Below, in pieces: positions 34,836-43,302 of a stretch of DNA of 64,000 nucleotides; position 1 is the stretch's first letter; the number at the start of each line of letters is the position of its first letter. The DNA lies in NCBI GenBank assembly GCA_001899635.1, contig MKVQ01000005.1, positions 310,001 to 374,000 on the forward strand, read 5' to 3'. A program made the translations under genes and the position numbers. The notes beneath the pieces are model-generated. The model did not search any database. It had not been told where the DNA came from and worked only from the letters and a program-made list of their open reading frames with translations. The stretch comes from Myxococcales bacterium 68-20. GTDB taxonomy: Bacteria > Myxococcota_A > Polyangia > Polyangiales > Polyangiaceae.

Positions 34836-34860
34836 AGCCGCGCGTGGTTCGCGCGCGGCT
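34836..34860. terminator. Bidirectional hairpin between convergent genes
   Basis: AGCCGCGCG (34836-34844) pairs with CGCGCGGCT (34852-34860) around a 7-base loop, between the stop of the plus-strand helical protein gene and the end of the minus-strand HExxH lipoprotein gene. Confidence 0.6.
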
Positions 34861-34878
34861 AACCCGCGCAACGACCTC

Positions 34879-35946
34879 CTAGGGCGCGACGACCGCCTTC
34901 GCGATCGCGTCCGAGGTGTCGTCGAGGCTGGCGCCGTCGATGCGGCGGTTCCACGCCTCGACGATGTCTGCAGCAGGCGGATAGAGCGTGTAGAAGCCGC
35001 TCTCGCCCATCGGACGGTGCCGCGGGTCGACGAAGCGGCGCACGAGGCTCGCGGCCTCGGCGAACGTCACCGTGTTTACCGCCATCTCGACGTTCGGATC
35101 CGAGTCGTCGATGCCGTGCCGCCCGAGCACCGCGCGGAGCATGTTCATCGCCGTCGGGGAACGCACCGTCAGCTCGTCGATCGCGTGCAGCGACTCGTGG
35201 AGCACGGTCTCCGCGAGCGCACCGCCGTCGAGCCCGTGCACGCGAACGAAGCTTGCCGTCGCGTGACCGCGCGCATCGGCCGCAAAGATGCTCGGATACG
35301 GCGCGTCGCCGACGAGCGTGACGACGATGGGGCGGCTGACGCCGGGGAGCGCCATGTCGCTCTCGAGGGTGCGGAGGATCGCGTCGACGTTCGGGAGGAG
35401 GCTCGCCGAGAGGTCCTTCGCGGCGCGCGCGATCTCGGCGTCGTGCTCGCGGAACGGACCGGCGCGGTAAGCCGCCTCGCTCGCCTCGAGCGCGCGCGCC
35501 AGCTCGAGCGCCCGTGCGCGCAGGGAGACGATCTTGCCGCCGACGTCCTTCGTCACCGGCAGCCCCGCGTAAGCAGCAGCGAGATCGCGCGCGCGTCGCG
35601 CCGTCCCGAGCGGGACCTCGAGATCCTCCCACGCCGTCGGGTCCGCCGCGAGGTCCGCGCGGAGGTCGCGCATCGCGGCGAAGGCGGCGGCGAACGGCGC
35701 CGGCGCCTCGCCCTCCAGCACCTTGGCCCGGAGCCAGAAGTACTGGTCGGCGACGACGCTCCGGCGAAGGCCGATCGGCGACGTGTCCGGAGTGAGCGGC
35801 TCGACGTCCTGGACTTCGTCGGTCGGAGCGACCGGCGGTCTCCCCGCTCCACAGCCAGCGGCGCCCATGAGGAGCACGGCGAACGCCGCGCCCAACACGG
35901 GCGTGAAGCGGAGCGGACGAGGTCGGGCGAAGGTGGAGGGACTCAA
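34879..35946 (-). CDS. Lipoprotein with HExxH metalloprotease-like motif
   Basis: A 355-residue protein with lipobox 'LLMGAAGC' (Cys near residue 32). The C-terminal half has 'ALAETVLHESLHAIDELT', in which HESLH (250-254) fits the zinc-binding HExxH motif of metallopeptidases. The N-terminal half is helical, with 'LRARALELARALEASEAAYRAGPFREHDAEIARAAKDL'. The motif suggests a periplasmic peptidase, but a third zinc ligand could not be fixed by eye. Cytoplasmic family members were not recognised. It lies between spoVR and the DUF444 gene, breaking the usual stress-operon order. Confidence 0.78.
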   Translation of the reverse strand: MSPSTFARPRPLRFTPVLGAAFAVLLMGAAGCGAGRPPVAPTDEVQDVEPLTPDTSPIGLRRSVVADQYFWLRAKVLEGEAPAPFAAAFAAMRDLRADLAADPTAWEDLEVPLGTARRARDLAAAYAGLPVTKDVGGKIVSLRARALELARALEASEAAYRAGPFREHDAEIARAAKDLSASLLPNVDAILRTLESDMALPGVSRPIVVTLVGDAPYPSIFAADARGHATASFVRVHGLDGGALAETVLHESLHAIDELTVRSPTAMNMLRAVLGRHGIDDSDPNVEMAVNTVTFAEAASLVRRFVDPRHRPMGESGFYTLYPPAADIVEAWNRRIDGASLDDTSDAIAKAVVAP

Positions 35947-35976
35947 CGGACGAGAGACGGGATGGACACGCGAGCC

Positions 35977-37089
35977 TCAGTTTCCTTTGCCGAGGAACTC
36001 CTTGATGCTGCCCACGATCGCGTCCTTGTCCCGGATCTCGCTCGTGACGACACGCTCGTCCTTCGAAAAGTGCTCGCGGAGGTCCTTGATGAACTGGCCG
36101 GAGCCGTACGGGCTCTCGACCTGCCCATACGCGAACATGTTCGCGCGTGGAAGGAGCTTCTGCTTGAGGATGTCGACGCAGGAGAGCGTGTCGTCCATCG
36201 ACCAGTTGTCACCGTCCGAGAAGTGGAACGGATAGATGTTCCACTCCTCCGCGGGGTAGTGATCGTCGATGAGCTGCGAGCAAAGCTTGTAGGCGCTCGA
36301 GATCATCGTGCCGCCCGACTCGCGCGTGTGGAAGAACGTGTCGCGATCGACCTCGCGCGCGACGGCGTCGTGGATGATGTAGCGGCTCTCGAGGCCCTTG
36401 TACTGCTTGGAGAGCCACGTATCGATCCAGAAGCTCTCGATCCGGACGATCTCCTTCTGCTCGTCTCCCATCGAGCCGGAGACGTCCATCATGTAGATGA
36501 TGACCGCATTGGCGACGGGCTCGGCCTCGGTCTTCCAGCTCCGGTAGCGCTTGTCGTCGGGGATCGGGACGATGACCGGCTTCTCCGGCACGTACGCCCC
36601 CATCGCGATCTGCCGCTTGAGCGCCTCACGGTAGGTGCGGCGGAAGTGACGGAGCGACTCGGGGCCGACGCGGCGAACACCCGTGTAGCGATCCTTCGCG
36701 TTGATGATCTTGCTCTTGCCCTTGTCCTGGATGTCGGGCAGCTCGAGCTCCTCGCCGAGGATCGCCGCGAGCTCGTCCAGCGTGACGTCGACTTCGAGCG
36801 AGTGCTCGCCCGCGCCCTGGCCGGCCTGCTTGCCCTCGCCGGGCTCGTCGCCCTGCTCGCCGCCGATCGGATCGCCCGGATCGCCGTCACCCTGCCCTGC
36901 CCCGCCCTGCTGCTTGTCGCCGAAGCGGAAGCGCGGAATGTCGATCTGTGGGATCGGGATCGAGACGAGATCCTTGCCCTTCCTCCCGATCAGCTCGCCT
37001 TGCGAGATGTACTTCCGGAGGTTCTGGCGGATCTTGCCGCGGACGATCGCACGAAAGCGGGAGTGATCTTGGTCGATCTTCAGGGACAT
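35977..37089 (-). CDS. yeaH: DUF444 / YeaH-YhbH family protein
   Basis: A 370-residue protein of the YeaH/YhbH family. The N-terminal region has an acidic/Gly-rich insert (60-95), then '[30 protein letters not shown]' at the start. The von-Willebrand-like domain shows '[11 protein letters not shown]' (DxSxS at 202-206), '[36 protein letters not shown]' and '[14 protein letters not shown]'. In enterobacteria YeaH is the partner of the YeaG (PrkA) kinase. ATG 37089 was used; a longer frame upstream has no homology. In this genome it is separated from prkA by 20 kb and from spoVR by one gene. Confidence 0.93.
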   Translation of the reverse strand: MSLKIDQDHSRFRAIVRGKIRQNLRKYISQGELIGRKGKDLVSIPIPQIDIPRFRFGDKQQGGAGQGDGDPGDPIGGEQGDEPGEGKQAGQGAGEHSLEVDVTLDELAAILGEELELPDIQDKGKSKIINAKDRYTGVRRVGPESLRHFRRTYREALKRQIAMGAYVPEKPVIVPIPDDKRYRSWKTEAEPVANAVIIYMMDVSGSMGDEQKEIVRIESFWIDTWLSKQYKGLESRYIIHDAVAREVDRDTFFHTRESGGTMISSAYKLCSQLIDDHYPAEEWNIYPFHFSDGDNWSMDDTLSCVDILKQKLLPRANMFAYGQVESPYGSGQFIKDLREHFSKDERVVTSEIRDKDAIVGSIKEFLGKGN

Positions 37090-37621
37090 GCGGGGCGCCG
37101 GTTCTTCGAGCGTATCACCAACCGGCGGGCACCACGCCAGCTTCGATCCACGCGCTCGGCGCCCCAGCATCGCAGCTGGTTCGGGCTACGCCCCGGACGC
37201 GGATCGCGAGCTGAAGGCGAGCTGAAGCGGAGGCTGCGCCCATCCGCGCGCCGTCGGATGAGGACGACATCGCCGCCGCAGAGCGACCTTGGCTGCCTAC
37301 GGGAGAGCGACCACGGCAGCTCATCGCGAAACGTGCGGAACACCTCGCTCGACCAGCGTCGGCGGAGAGACCGCGCGCCTCGGCGATCGGATCGATCGTC
37401 TCGTGGGCCTTCTCCTGTAGGCCCTTGAACTTCACCTTCTGTGCGATGCCGTGCAGGTGCATGAGTGCAACGTCGGTCCCGATCTCGTGCGCGAGCTGAA
37501 GCGTGAAGCACGGAGAGCGACACGACGGGCACGCCGGCGGCATCGTATGCTGCCCCTCCCAACCAGCGCCGAACGCTTCGGCTTCACCGCACCTTGAGCA
37601 GCTCCCCATCTTCCACCGCAT
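37080..37621 (-). pseudogene. Zinc-ribbon-type hypothetical gene, probable frameshift
   Basis: The first 90 codons of a minus-strand frame beginning near 37609-37621 are convincing: 'MGSCSRCGEAEAFGAGWEGQHTMPPACPSCRSPCFTLQLAHEIGTDVALMHLHGIAQKVKFKGLQEKAHETIDPIAEARGL'. They hold two CxxC pairs and host-like third-position G/C. Near 37360 the coding signal moves to the neighbouring frame ('WSSEVFRTFRDELPWSLSRRQPRSLCGGDVVLIRRRADG'). A one-base shift would join them. The frame overlaps the TTG start of the divergent MFS gene. Family not recognised. Confidence 0.38.
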
Positions 37622-39084
37622 CCTCGCGCCGCCGCACGAATCGTCCGGCGACAGTCCTTGCCCTCGTCCTCGCGCTCTTCATGGCCGCGATGGAGATGAC
37701 GGTCGTGTCGACGGCAATGCCGACCGTCGTCGCGGAGCTCGGTGGGGCGCTCCACTACGCCTGGGTCTTCTCGGCGTACATGCTCGCGTCGACGGTGATG
37801 GTGCCGATCCACGGCAAGCTCGCCGACCTCTACGGCCGGAAGCCCGTGATGCTCGTCTCGATGGCGATCTTCCTCGCCGGCTCGATGGCGAGCGGCCAGG
37901 CCCGGACGATGACCGCGCTGATCGCCTTCCGCGCGATCCAGGGCATCGGCGCCGGCGGCCTCCAGCCGATCGCGCTCACGATCGTCGGTGACATCTTCGA
38001 GGTCGAAGAGCGGGCACGGATGCAGGGCGTGTTCGGCGCGGTGTGGGGGATCGCCGGGCTCGCCGGTCCGCTCCTCGGCGGTGTGATCGTCGCGGCACTC
38101 TCGTGGCGCTGGGTGTTCTACGTGAACGTCCCCTTCGGGATCCTCTCCGCCATCGTCCTCTCTTTCTCGTTCACCGAGTCGGTCGAGAGGAAGACGCACC
38201 AGCTCGACATCCTCGGGGCCACGCTGCTCTCGCTCGCGGTGGTCACGCTCCTGCTCGGAGTCGAAGGATTGCTGCCGATCCTCCTCGTGCCGGGCAGCCT
38301 CGCGCTCGGGATCGCCTTCGTGTTCGTCGAGCACCGCGCGAAGGAGCCGATGCTGCCTCCGCATCTCTTCAAGACGCGCGTGCTCGCGACGTCGAGCGCG
38401 CTGTCCACGGCCACCGGCGCGGCGATGATCGGCATCGTGACGTTCCTCCCCCTCTACGCGCAGGGGGTCCTCGGCGCGACCCCGACCGAAGCTGGCGCGG
38501 CGATCGCGCCGATGGCCGTCGCCTGGCCGATCGCGAGCGCGATCTCGGGCCGTCTGATCCCGCGGCTCGGCTTCCGCCCGCTCGTGCGCCTCGGCATGAT
38601 CGTCGTCGCGCTGGCGACGATGGGCCTCGCCTTCGTGATCTCGCGCGGGGCGACGAGCTTCGAGCTCCGCGCGGCCTCCGCCGTGTTCGGCATCGGCATG
38701 GGTCTCTCGAACACGGCGCAGGTGATCGCCGTGCAGACGAGCGTGGCGTTCAATCAACGTGGCGTCGCGACGGCGAGCACGATGTTCTTCCGAAGCATCG
38801 GCGGCACGCTCGGCGTCGGCGTGATGGGCGTCGTCCTCGCGCGCGCCCTCATGGTGAACGCCGTCACGCGCGAGGCCGGCGGTCCCGAGCTCGTCGCGCG
38901 CATCCTGGGACCGGAGCGCAAGACCGTCGCGCCGAGCGTCCTCGACGCGATCGCGGGCGATCTCCAGCGCGGCCTCGCCCACGTCACCTGGATCTGCGTC
39001 GGCCTCGGCGTCCTCGCGATCGCCGCCGCATGGCTCTTCCCGAACCCGAAGGTCCAGAACGCGCCGCGACCGGACGCAAGCTGA
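37594..39084 (+). CDS. MFS multidrug exporter, DHA2 type
   Basis: A 496-residue, 14-helix major-facilitator exporter. Family motifs: 'TVVSTAMPTVVAELGG' (first helix), 'GKLADLYGRKPVML' (motif A), 'RAIQGIGAGGLQPIALTIVGDIF' and 'WGIAGLAGPLLGGVIVAALSWRWVFYVNVP'. The start is TTG at 37594, which gives the normal short N-tail; the next in-frame ATG would lose the first helix. It should extrude drugs or metabolites with proton exchange. It overlaps the convergent-reading frame of the broken zinc-ribbon gene. Confidence 0.94.
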   Translation: MSSSPSSTASSRRRTNRPATVLALVLALFMAAMEMTVVSTAMPTVVAELGGALHYAWVFSAYMLASTVMVPIHGKLADLYGRKPVMLVSMAIFLAGSMASGQARTMTALIAFRAIQGIGAGGLQPIALTIVGDIFEVEERARMQGVFGAVWGIAGLAGPLLGGVIVAALSWRWVFYVNVPFGILSAIVLSFSFTESVERKTHQLDILGATLLSLAVVTLLLGVEGLLPILLVPGSLALGIAFVFVEHRAKEPMLPPHLFKTRVLATSSALSTATGAAMIGIVTFLPLYAQGVLGATPTEAGAAIAPMAVAWPIASAISGRLIPRLGFRPLVRLGMIVVALATMGLAFVISRGATSFELRAASAVFGIGMGLSNTAQVIAVQTSVAFNQRGVATASTMFFRSIGGTLGVGVMGVVLARALMVNAVTREAGGPELVARILGPERKTVAPSVLDAIAGDLQRGLAHVTWICVGLGVLAIAAAWLFPNPKVQNAPRPDAS

Positions 39085-39123
39085 CGAGCAACGGAGCTCC
39101 TCGCCCCCCGACTCGGTTGCCCC

Positions 39124-39654
39124 TCAACGCACCGCGCGACTGCGGGCCTCGGCCGACGCTCGCCAGGCGCGGGCCCACGGCACGTGCGCGTCCATCTCGT
39201 CCTCGAACGCGAACGAGTAGAGCCGCTTCTTGCCTCGCAGCGGCTCCTTCAAGTCGAGGCAGAGATCGAACGGCGGCTCGTCTTCGCAGGCGACCACTTC
39301 GAAGCGAACGAGCTCCTTCTTCTTGTCGTGGAGGAACATCAACTCGACCTTGCTCGACTGCCGCTCGAAGTCGAAGAAGTCCATCGTGGAGCGCCACACC
39401 GAGCCGCGGTCGTGGATGCCGATGCCGGCGCTCGAGAACCACCATAGGTCGACCTCGTCGCTCCGCGACCCCGGGTAGCGATCGAACCACGCCCGACCCA
39501 GCACGAGGCGCGGGTCCTTGGCGTTCGGCGCGGTCGTCTCCGTCGTCGAACGCGCGCCGTCGTCGGCCGGTCGACTCCGCAGCGCGACGATCGCCGCCAG
39601 CCCCACCAGCGTCAGGAGAGCAACCGCGACCGCCTTCTGCCTCATCCTCGACAT
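39124..39654 (-). CDS. Membrane-anchored hypothetical protein
   Basis: ATG 39654 is preferred (176 residues), with a hydrophobic signal-anchor ('AVAVALLTLVGLAAIVAL') near the N-terminus. The soluble part contains 'VDLWWFSSAGIGIHDRGSVWRSTMDFFDFERQSSKVELMFLHDKKKELVRFEVVACEDEPPFDLCLDLKEP', a mixed alpha/beta stretch with two cysteines. It probably faces the periplasm. No family name is certain, though the block 'WWFSSAGIGIHDRGSVWRS' looks conserved. Confidence 0.78.
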   Translation of the reverse strand: MSRMRQKAVAVALLTLVGLAAIVALRSRPADDGARSTTETTAPNAKDPRLVLGRAWFDRYPGSRSDEVDLWWFSSAGIGIHDRGSVWRSTMDFFDFERQSSKVELMFLHDKKKELVRFEVVACEDEPPFDLCLDLKEPLRGKKRLYSFAFEDEMDAHVPWARAWRASAEARSRAVR

Positions 39655-39789
39655 CGCCCCCTCGTCATGCGGAGAAGGATATCCCAGGCGCACCGACGAT
39701 GCTCCCCCCTCCGCGCGGGGAGCACGAAAGACGTCGGGCGTGAGACCTTGAAGGTCCCACGCCCGAGCGCGGCGGCCGCGATGCGCGCG

Positions 39790-41553
39790 TCAGATCTTCT
39801 TCGCGTCGAGCGCGATGCGGGCGAGCCAGAGGCACGCCAGCGCGTTCAACGCGCACCAGATCCGCAGCATGAAGGGCCCGAGCGCGTAGAACGTCTCGCC
39901 CGAGATGCCCATCTGCACGAGGAGCGCGGCCGTGCCGAGCGCGATGCCACCGACGACCGGCCGCATCCGCTTGCTCCCGAACAGGATGGCGGTGAGGCCG
40001 AAGACCGGGAGCGCACTTGCGAGCGGCAACCACTTGTGGAGGTTCGGCGCGAACAGGATCGTCCACTCGCCGAACGGCTTCATCGCGAGCTCCGCGAAGA
40101 AGCGCATCTCGCCCGCGCGGGCCGGAATGCCGAGGAGCGGGAGGAACGGAAGCAGGCCGACGCTCGCGACGAGCGCGCCGAAGACCTTGCCCGCACCGCC
40201 CTCGACCTTGCCGCCCTTCTTCGCGATGCGGCGCATGACGACCGCAGCGAGCGCCCCGAGCGCGAGGAGGCGCATGAAGACGTGACCCCAGTGCGTGTGC
40301 ATCGAGGCCTTGCCCGCCTCGAGGATGCCCGCGCCGAAGAGGTTCTTCTCGTCCTTCGGCGAGGCGGTCGACTGCAGGATCGACCGCACGCTGTCCGGGT
40401 TGGTGATGCCCTGGCCGACGAGCAGCGCGGCCGCACCGGCGACGTGGGGCGACGCCATGCTCGTGCCGTTGAAGACGCCCCACTGCTCGCACTTGTTCTT
40501 GCCGGCCTCGCAGATCGTCTGCTGCGTGACGCCGACGCCCGGAGCGCCGATCGCGACCTGGGGCCCGCGCGAGGAGAACCACGCGATGTTGTCGTTCTTG
40601 TCCGTCGCGCTCACGGCGATGACGCCGGGATACGCGGCCGGCCAGCCGACGGAGCGGCCGGAGTTTCCGGCCGCGGCGACGACGACGACGCCCTTCTTGA
40701 TGGCGTGGTTGACGGCGTTCTCGACGACCTTGCTCTTCATCGGGGCGCCGAGCGACAGGTTGATGACCTGCGCGCCGTTGTCCGCTGCCCAGCGGATGCC
40801 CTCGGCGACGTCGGCCATCGTTCCCCAGCCGCGCGCGGAGAGGACCTTGACCGGCATCAGCTTGGCGCAGTGCGCGAGCCCGGCGACGCCGACGCCGTTG
40901 TTCGTCGTCTGCGCGATCGTCCCGGCGACGTGCGTGCCGTGGCCCTGGTCATCGGCTGCGACGTCGTTCTTGCCGACGAAGTTGTAGCCCCCGACGCAGG
41001 TGGTGCCCGCGAGGTCGGTGCCCTTCATGAAGCCGTCGGCGTCGTAGCAGGCGATGCCCGTGTCGACGACGGCGACGGTGACGCCCTGCCCGCACGCGTA
41101 CTCCCACGCGCGCTCGGCGCCGGCACGCTTCATGTGCCATTGCTCGCCGTACTTCGGATCGTTCGGAGTCCAGAGAATCTTCGCGATGCCCGCCGGCTCG
41201 GCCGCCTCGACGCGCGGGTCGGCGGAGAGGCGCTCGACGAGAGCGTTCACCTCGCTCGCCGGAACATCCGCGATCGCGACGTTGCCGTCGTTCTTCACGC
41301 CGGGGCTGTTGTCGCGCAGCTTGATGTGGAACTCCTTCCCGAGGGCCTGCACCTCGGCGTCGGAGAGGTCATCCTTCACGTCGACGACGATCTCGCCGGG
41401 GATGAAGTCACCAACGTCTGCCGTCGCGCTCGCCGATGTGGGCGCGACGTCGCGCATGATCGGCGGCCACAGCGGGTCCGCTTCCGCTTGGCCGGGCAAG
41501 GCCAGGATGAGAGCGAGCGACGAGGACGCGAGGAAGAGGGCGCGCTTGGTCAT
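39790..41553 (-). CDS. Subtilisin-like serine protease with multi-helix membrane C-terminus
   Basis: A 587-residue S8 protease. Signal peptide at 1-25, inhibitor-like propeptide (about 50-125), then the catalytic domain with Asp164 ('AVVDTGIA'), His205 ('GHGTHVAG'), Asn297 ('AAGNSG') and Ser365 ('GTSMASPH'), all in place. After residue 420 come about five predicted membrane helices (roughly 424-440, 456-476, 508-525, 533-550, 558-582). Most subtilases end in soluble domains, so the protease is anchored here with its catalytic domain outside the membrane. This layout is unusual. Confidence 0.9.
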   Translation of the reverse strand: MTKRALFLASSSLALILALPGQAEADPLWPPIMRDVAPTSASATADVGDFIPGEIVVDVKDDLSDAEVQALGKEFHIKLRDNSPGVKNDGNVAIADVPASEVNALVERLSADPRVEAAEPAGIAKILWTPNDPKYGEQWHMKRAGAERAWEYACGQGVTVAVVDTGIACYDADGFMKGTDLAGTTCVGGYNFVGKNDVAADDQGHGTHVAGTIAQTTNNGVGVAGLAHCAKLMPVKVLSARGWGTMADVAEGIRWAADNGAQVINLSLGAPMKSKVVENAVNHAIKKGVVVVAAAGNSGRSVGWPAAYPGVIAVSATDKNDNIAWFSSRGPQVAIGAPGVGVTQQTICEAGKNKCEQWGVFNGTSMASPHVAGAAALLVGQGITNPDSVRSILQSTASPKDEKNLFGAGILEAGKASMHTHWGHVFMRLLALGALAAVVMRRIAKKGGKVEGGAGKVFGALVASVGLLPFLPLLGIPARAGEMRFFAELAMKPFGEWTILFAPNLHKWLPLASALPVFGLTAILFGSKRMRPVVGGIALGTAALLVQMGISGETFYALGPFMLRIWCALNALACLWLARIALDAKKI

Positions 41554-41791
41554 GGGGCAAATCCTCTGAGCCGTGCCGTGTGGGCGTTCCTTCGTACGAC
41601 GTGGAGCGGCCGGAAGTTCTTTCCGAAGCTAAGCACGATTGGCCGATTCGGGCATGACGGGGCGACTTTGGTGGGCCGATGTAAGCGCGACTGCCGGGCT
41701 TGCCGCCGGTTCGAGTCTTCGAGTGAAGGATGAACGATCGCGCGGGCGCACGCGCCGTGCCTCGGGATTCACGAGCACCGATGGCGCACCT

Positions 41792-42140
41792 CTACAGGTG
41801 CTCGGACGCGAGCCTCGTGCTGGGCTCGCGCCCCGAGCGGCTCACGAGGCTCTCGCCGGCTCGGACGGCGGAGCTTCTCTGTCGCGACGGCTTCCCGGGC
41901 GCTGCTGCGGCCGGTGCCCCCACGTCCGACTCCGCGGCCGCGAGCGCCACGAATCTCTGCGCGGGTCCGCGCGGCGTGAAGAGGCGAGCCCGGATCCGGC
42001 CGCCACTCGTGCTTCGTGTCCGGCAGCACGGACCGTGCCGCGACTTCAGGCACGTCGGGCGCTGCCGCCTCACGGCATGCGCCCATCACTCCGAGGCCGA
42101 GCAGCGCGCCGAATGCAAACGGCGACGCCGTCCGGCACGT
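41792..42140 (-). pseudogene. Possible lipoprotein gene without a clear start, frameshifted
   Basis: Just after lipA the minus strand reads 'FAFGALLGLGVMGACREAAAPDVPEVAARSVLPDTKHEWRPD', a signal with lipobox VMGAC. Near 42005 the coding signal (high third-position G/C) moves to the next frame, 'RIRARLFTPRGPAQRFVALAAAESDVGAPAAAAPG', and ends at TAG 41792-41794. No ATG, GTG or TTG lies in frame before the signal. It looks like a decayed or mis-sequenced short lipoprotein gene of about 115 codons. Confidence 0.35.
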
Positions 42141-42142
42141 CT

Positions 42143-43204
42143 TTACGGCGATCGCCGCACGAGGCGATCGGCAGGGAGCAGGACGGCTTGCGTCGCGCGG
42201 GCAGCGAGCTCGCTCGTCGTGCGCGGTACGTCGGTGCCGTTGATCTCCGCGGCGGCGCGACGGGCCTCGGCGAGGCGCTCTTCGAGCAGCATGTTCGCGG
42301 CCTCCGGATCGCCCGGGCGGAGCACGCTCCGCACGAAGACCTCCGCGGCCTTGTACGAGCTGCGCACGAGCGGGGCGCTCGCGACGAAGGAGAAGCCCAT
42401 CTTCGTCCCCTCCTCCGCGAACCGCGCGAACGCCTCCGGCGTGACGAAGCGATCGACGGCGGCATGCTTCGGCGTCGGGCGGAGATACTGGCCGAGCGTG
42501 ACGAGATCGACGCCCGCCTTGCGGAGGTCGGCCATCGTCTCGAGGACCTCGTCGTCGTGCTCGCCGATACCGACCATGATCGACGACTTCGTGATGCGCG
42601 TCGGGTCGTAGTCCTTCACGCGCTTGAGGACGCCGAGCGACTGCTCGTAGCTGCAACGCACGTCGCGGATCGTCCGCTGCAGGCGCTTCACGACCTCGAT
42701 GTTGTGCGCCCAGACGTGAGGCTTCGCGTCGACGGTGATGTCGACGTAGTCGAGGTGACCGTTGAAGTCGCCGAGGAGCGTCTCGATGAGGATGTCGGGG
42801 CGCAGCTCGCGAAGGCGCGTGACGGTGCGCGCGACGTGCGAGGCGCCGCCGTCGAGGAGGTCGTCGCGATCGACCATCGTCATGACGACGTACTGGAGGC
42901 CCATCGAGGCGATCGCGCGCGCCACGTGCTCGGGCTCGCGCACGTCGACCATCCCGCGCGGGTCGCCGCTCGTCACCGCGCAGAAGCGACAGCCGCGGGT
43001 GCAGACGTCGCCCAGCAGCATCACGGTCGCCGTTCCCTCGGTCCAGCACTCGCCGACGTTGGGGCAGCGCGCCTCCTCGCAGACCGTGTGCAGGTCGAGC
43101 TCGCGGAAGGTCTTCTTCAGGTTCGTGTACGTGTCACCGCCAGGCGCACGAACCTTGAGCCACGACGGTTTGGGGGCGAAGCGCTGCGAGGTCACCCCCC
43201 GCAC
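42143..43204 (-). CDS. lipA: Lipoyl synthase (radical SAM)
   Basis: A 353-residue radical-SAM enzyme that inserts sulfur into octanoyl groups on E2-type proteins. It has the auxiliary cluster motif CxxxxCxxxxxC (Cys42, Cys47, Cys53 in 'CEEARCPNVGEC') and the radical SAM motif CxxxCxxC (Cys68, Cys72, Cys75 in 'CTRGCRFC'). GTG at 43204 is the start used. The family averages about 320 residues; a C-terminal tail of about 35 residues is extra. It serves the pyruvate dehydrogenase E2 encoded at 26.4-27.8 kb. Confidence 0.95.
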   Translation of the reverse strand: MRGVTSQRFAPKPSWLKVRAPGGDTYTNLKKTFRELDLHTVCEEARCPNVGECWTEGTATVMLLGDVCTRGCRFCAVTSGDPRGMVDVREPEHVARAIASMGLQYVVMTMVDRDDLLDGGASHVARTVTRLRELRPDILIETLLGDFNGHLDYVDITVDAKPHVWAHNIEVVKRLQRTIRDVRCSYEQSLGVLKRVKDYDPTRITKSSIMVGIGEHDDEVLETMADLRKAGVDLVTLGQYLRPTPKHAAVDRFVTPEAFARFAEEGTKMGFSFVASAPLVRSSYKAAEVFVRSVLRPGDPEAANMLLEERLAEARRAAAEINGTDVPRTTSELAARATQAVLLPADRLVRRSP

Positions 43205-43302
43205 GTAGCGTTACCCGGACAGGGGGTCAAATACCGTCGCACTACAAACCTCCTGCGCCTCCGCACTGCGTACGAAGGTGCGCGGCAGCGGTCGCTCGCC
43301 GC

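Noticed and set aside
39667-41733. A 688-codon plus-strand frame opposite the subtilase
   Set aside because: Antisense to a gene with a full S8 catalytic triad.
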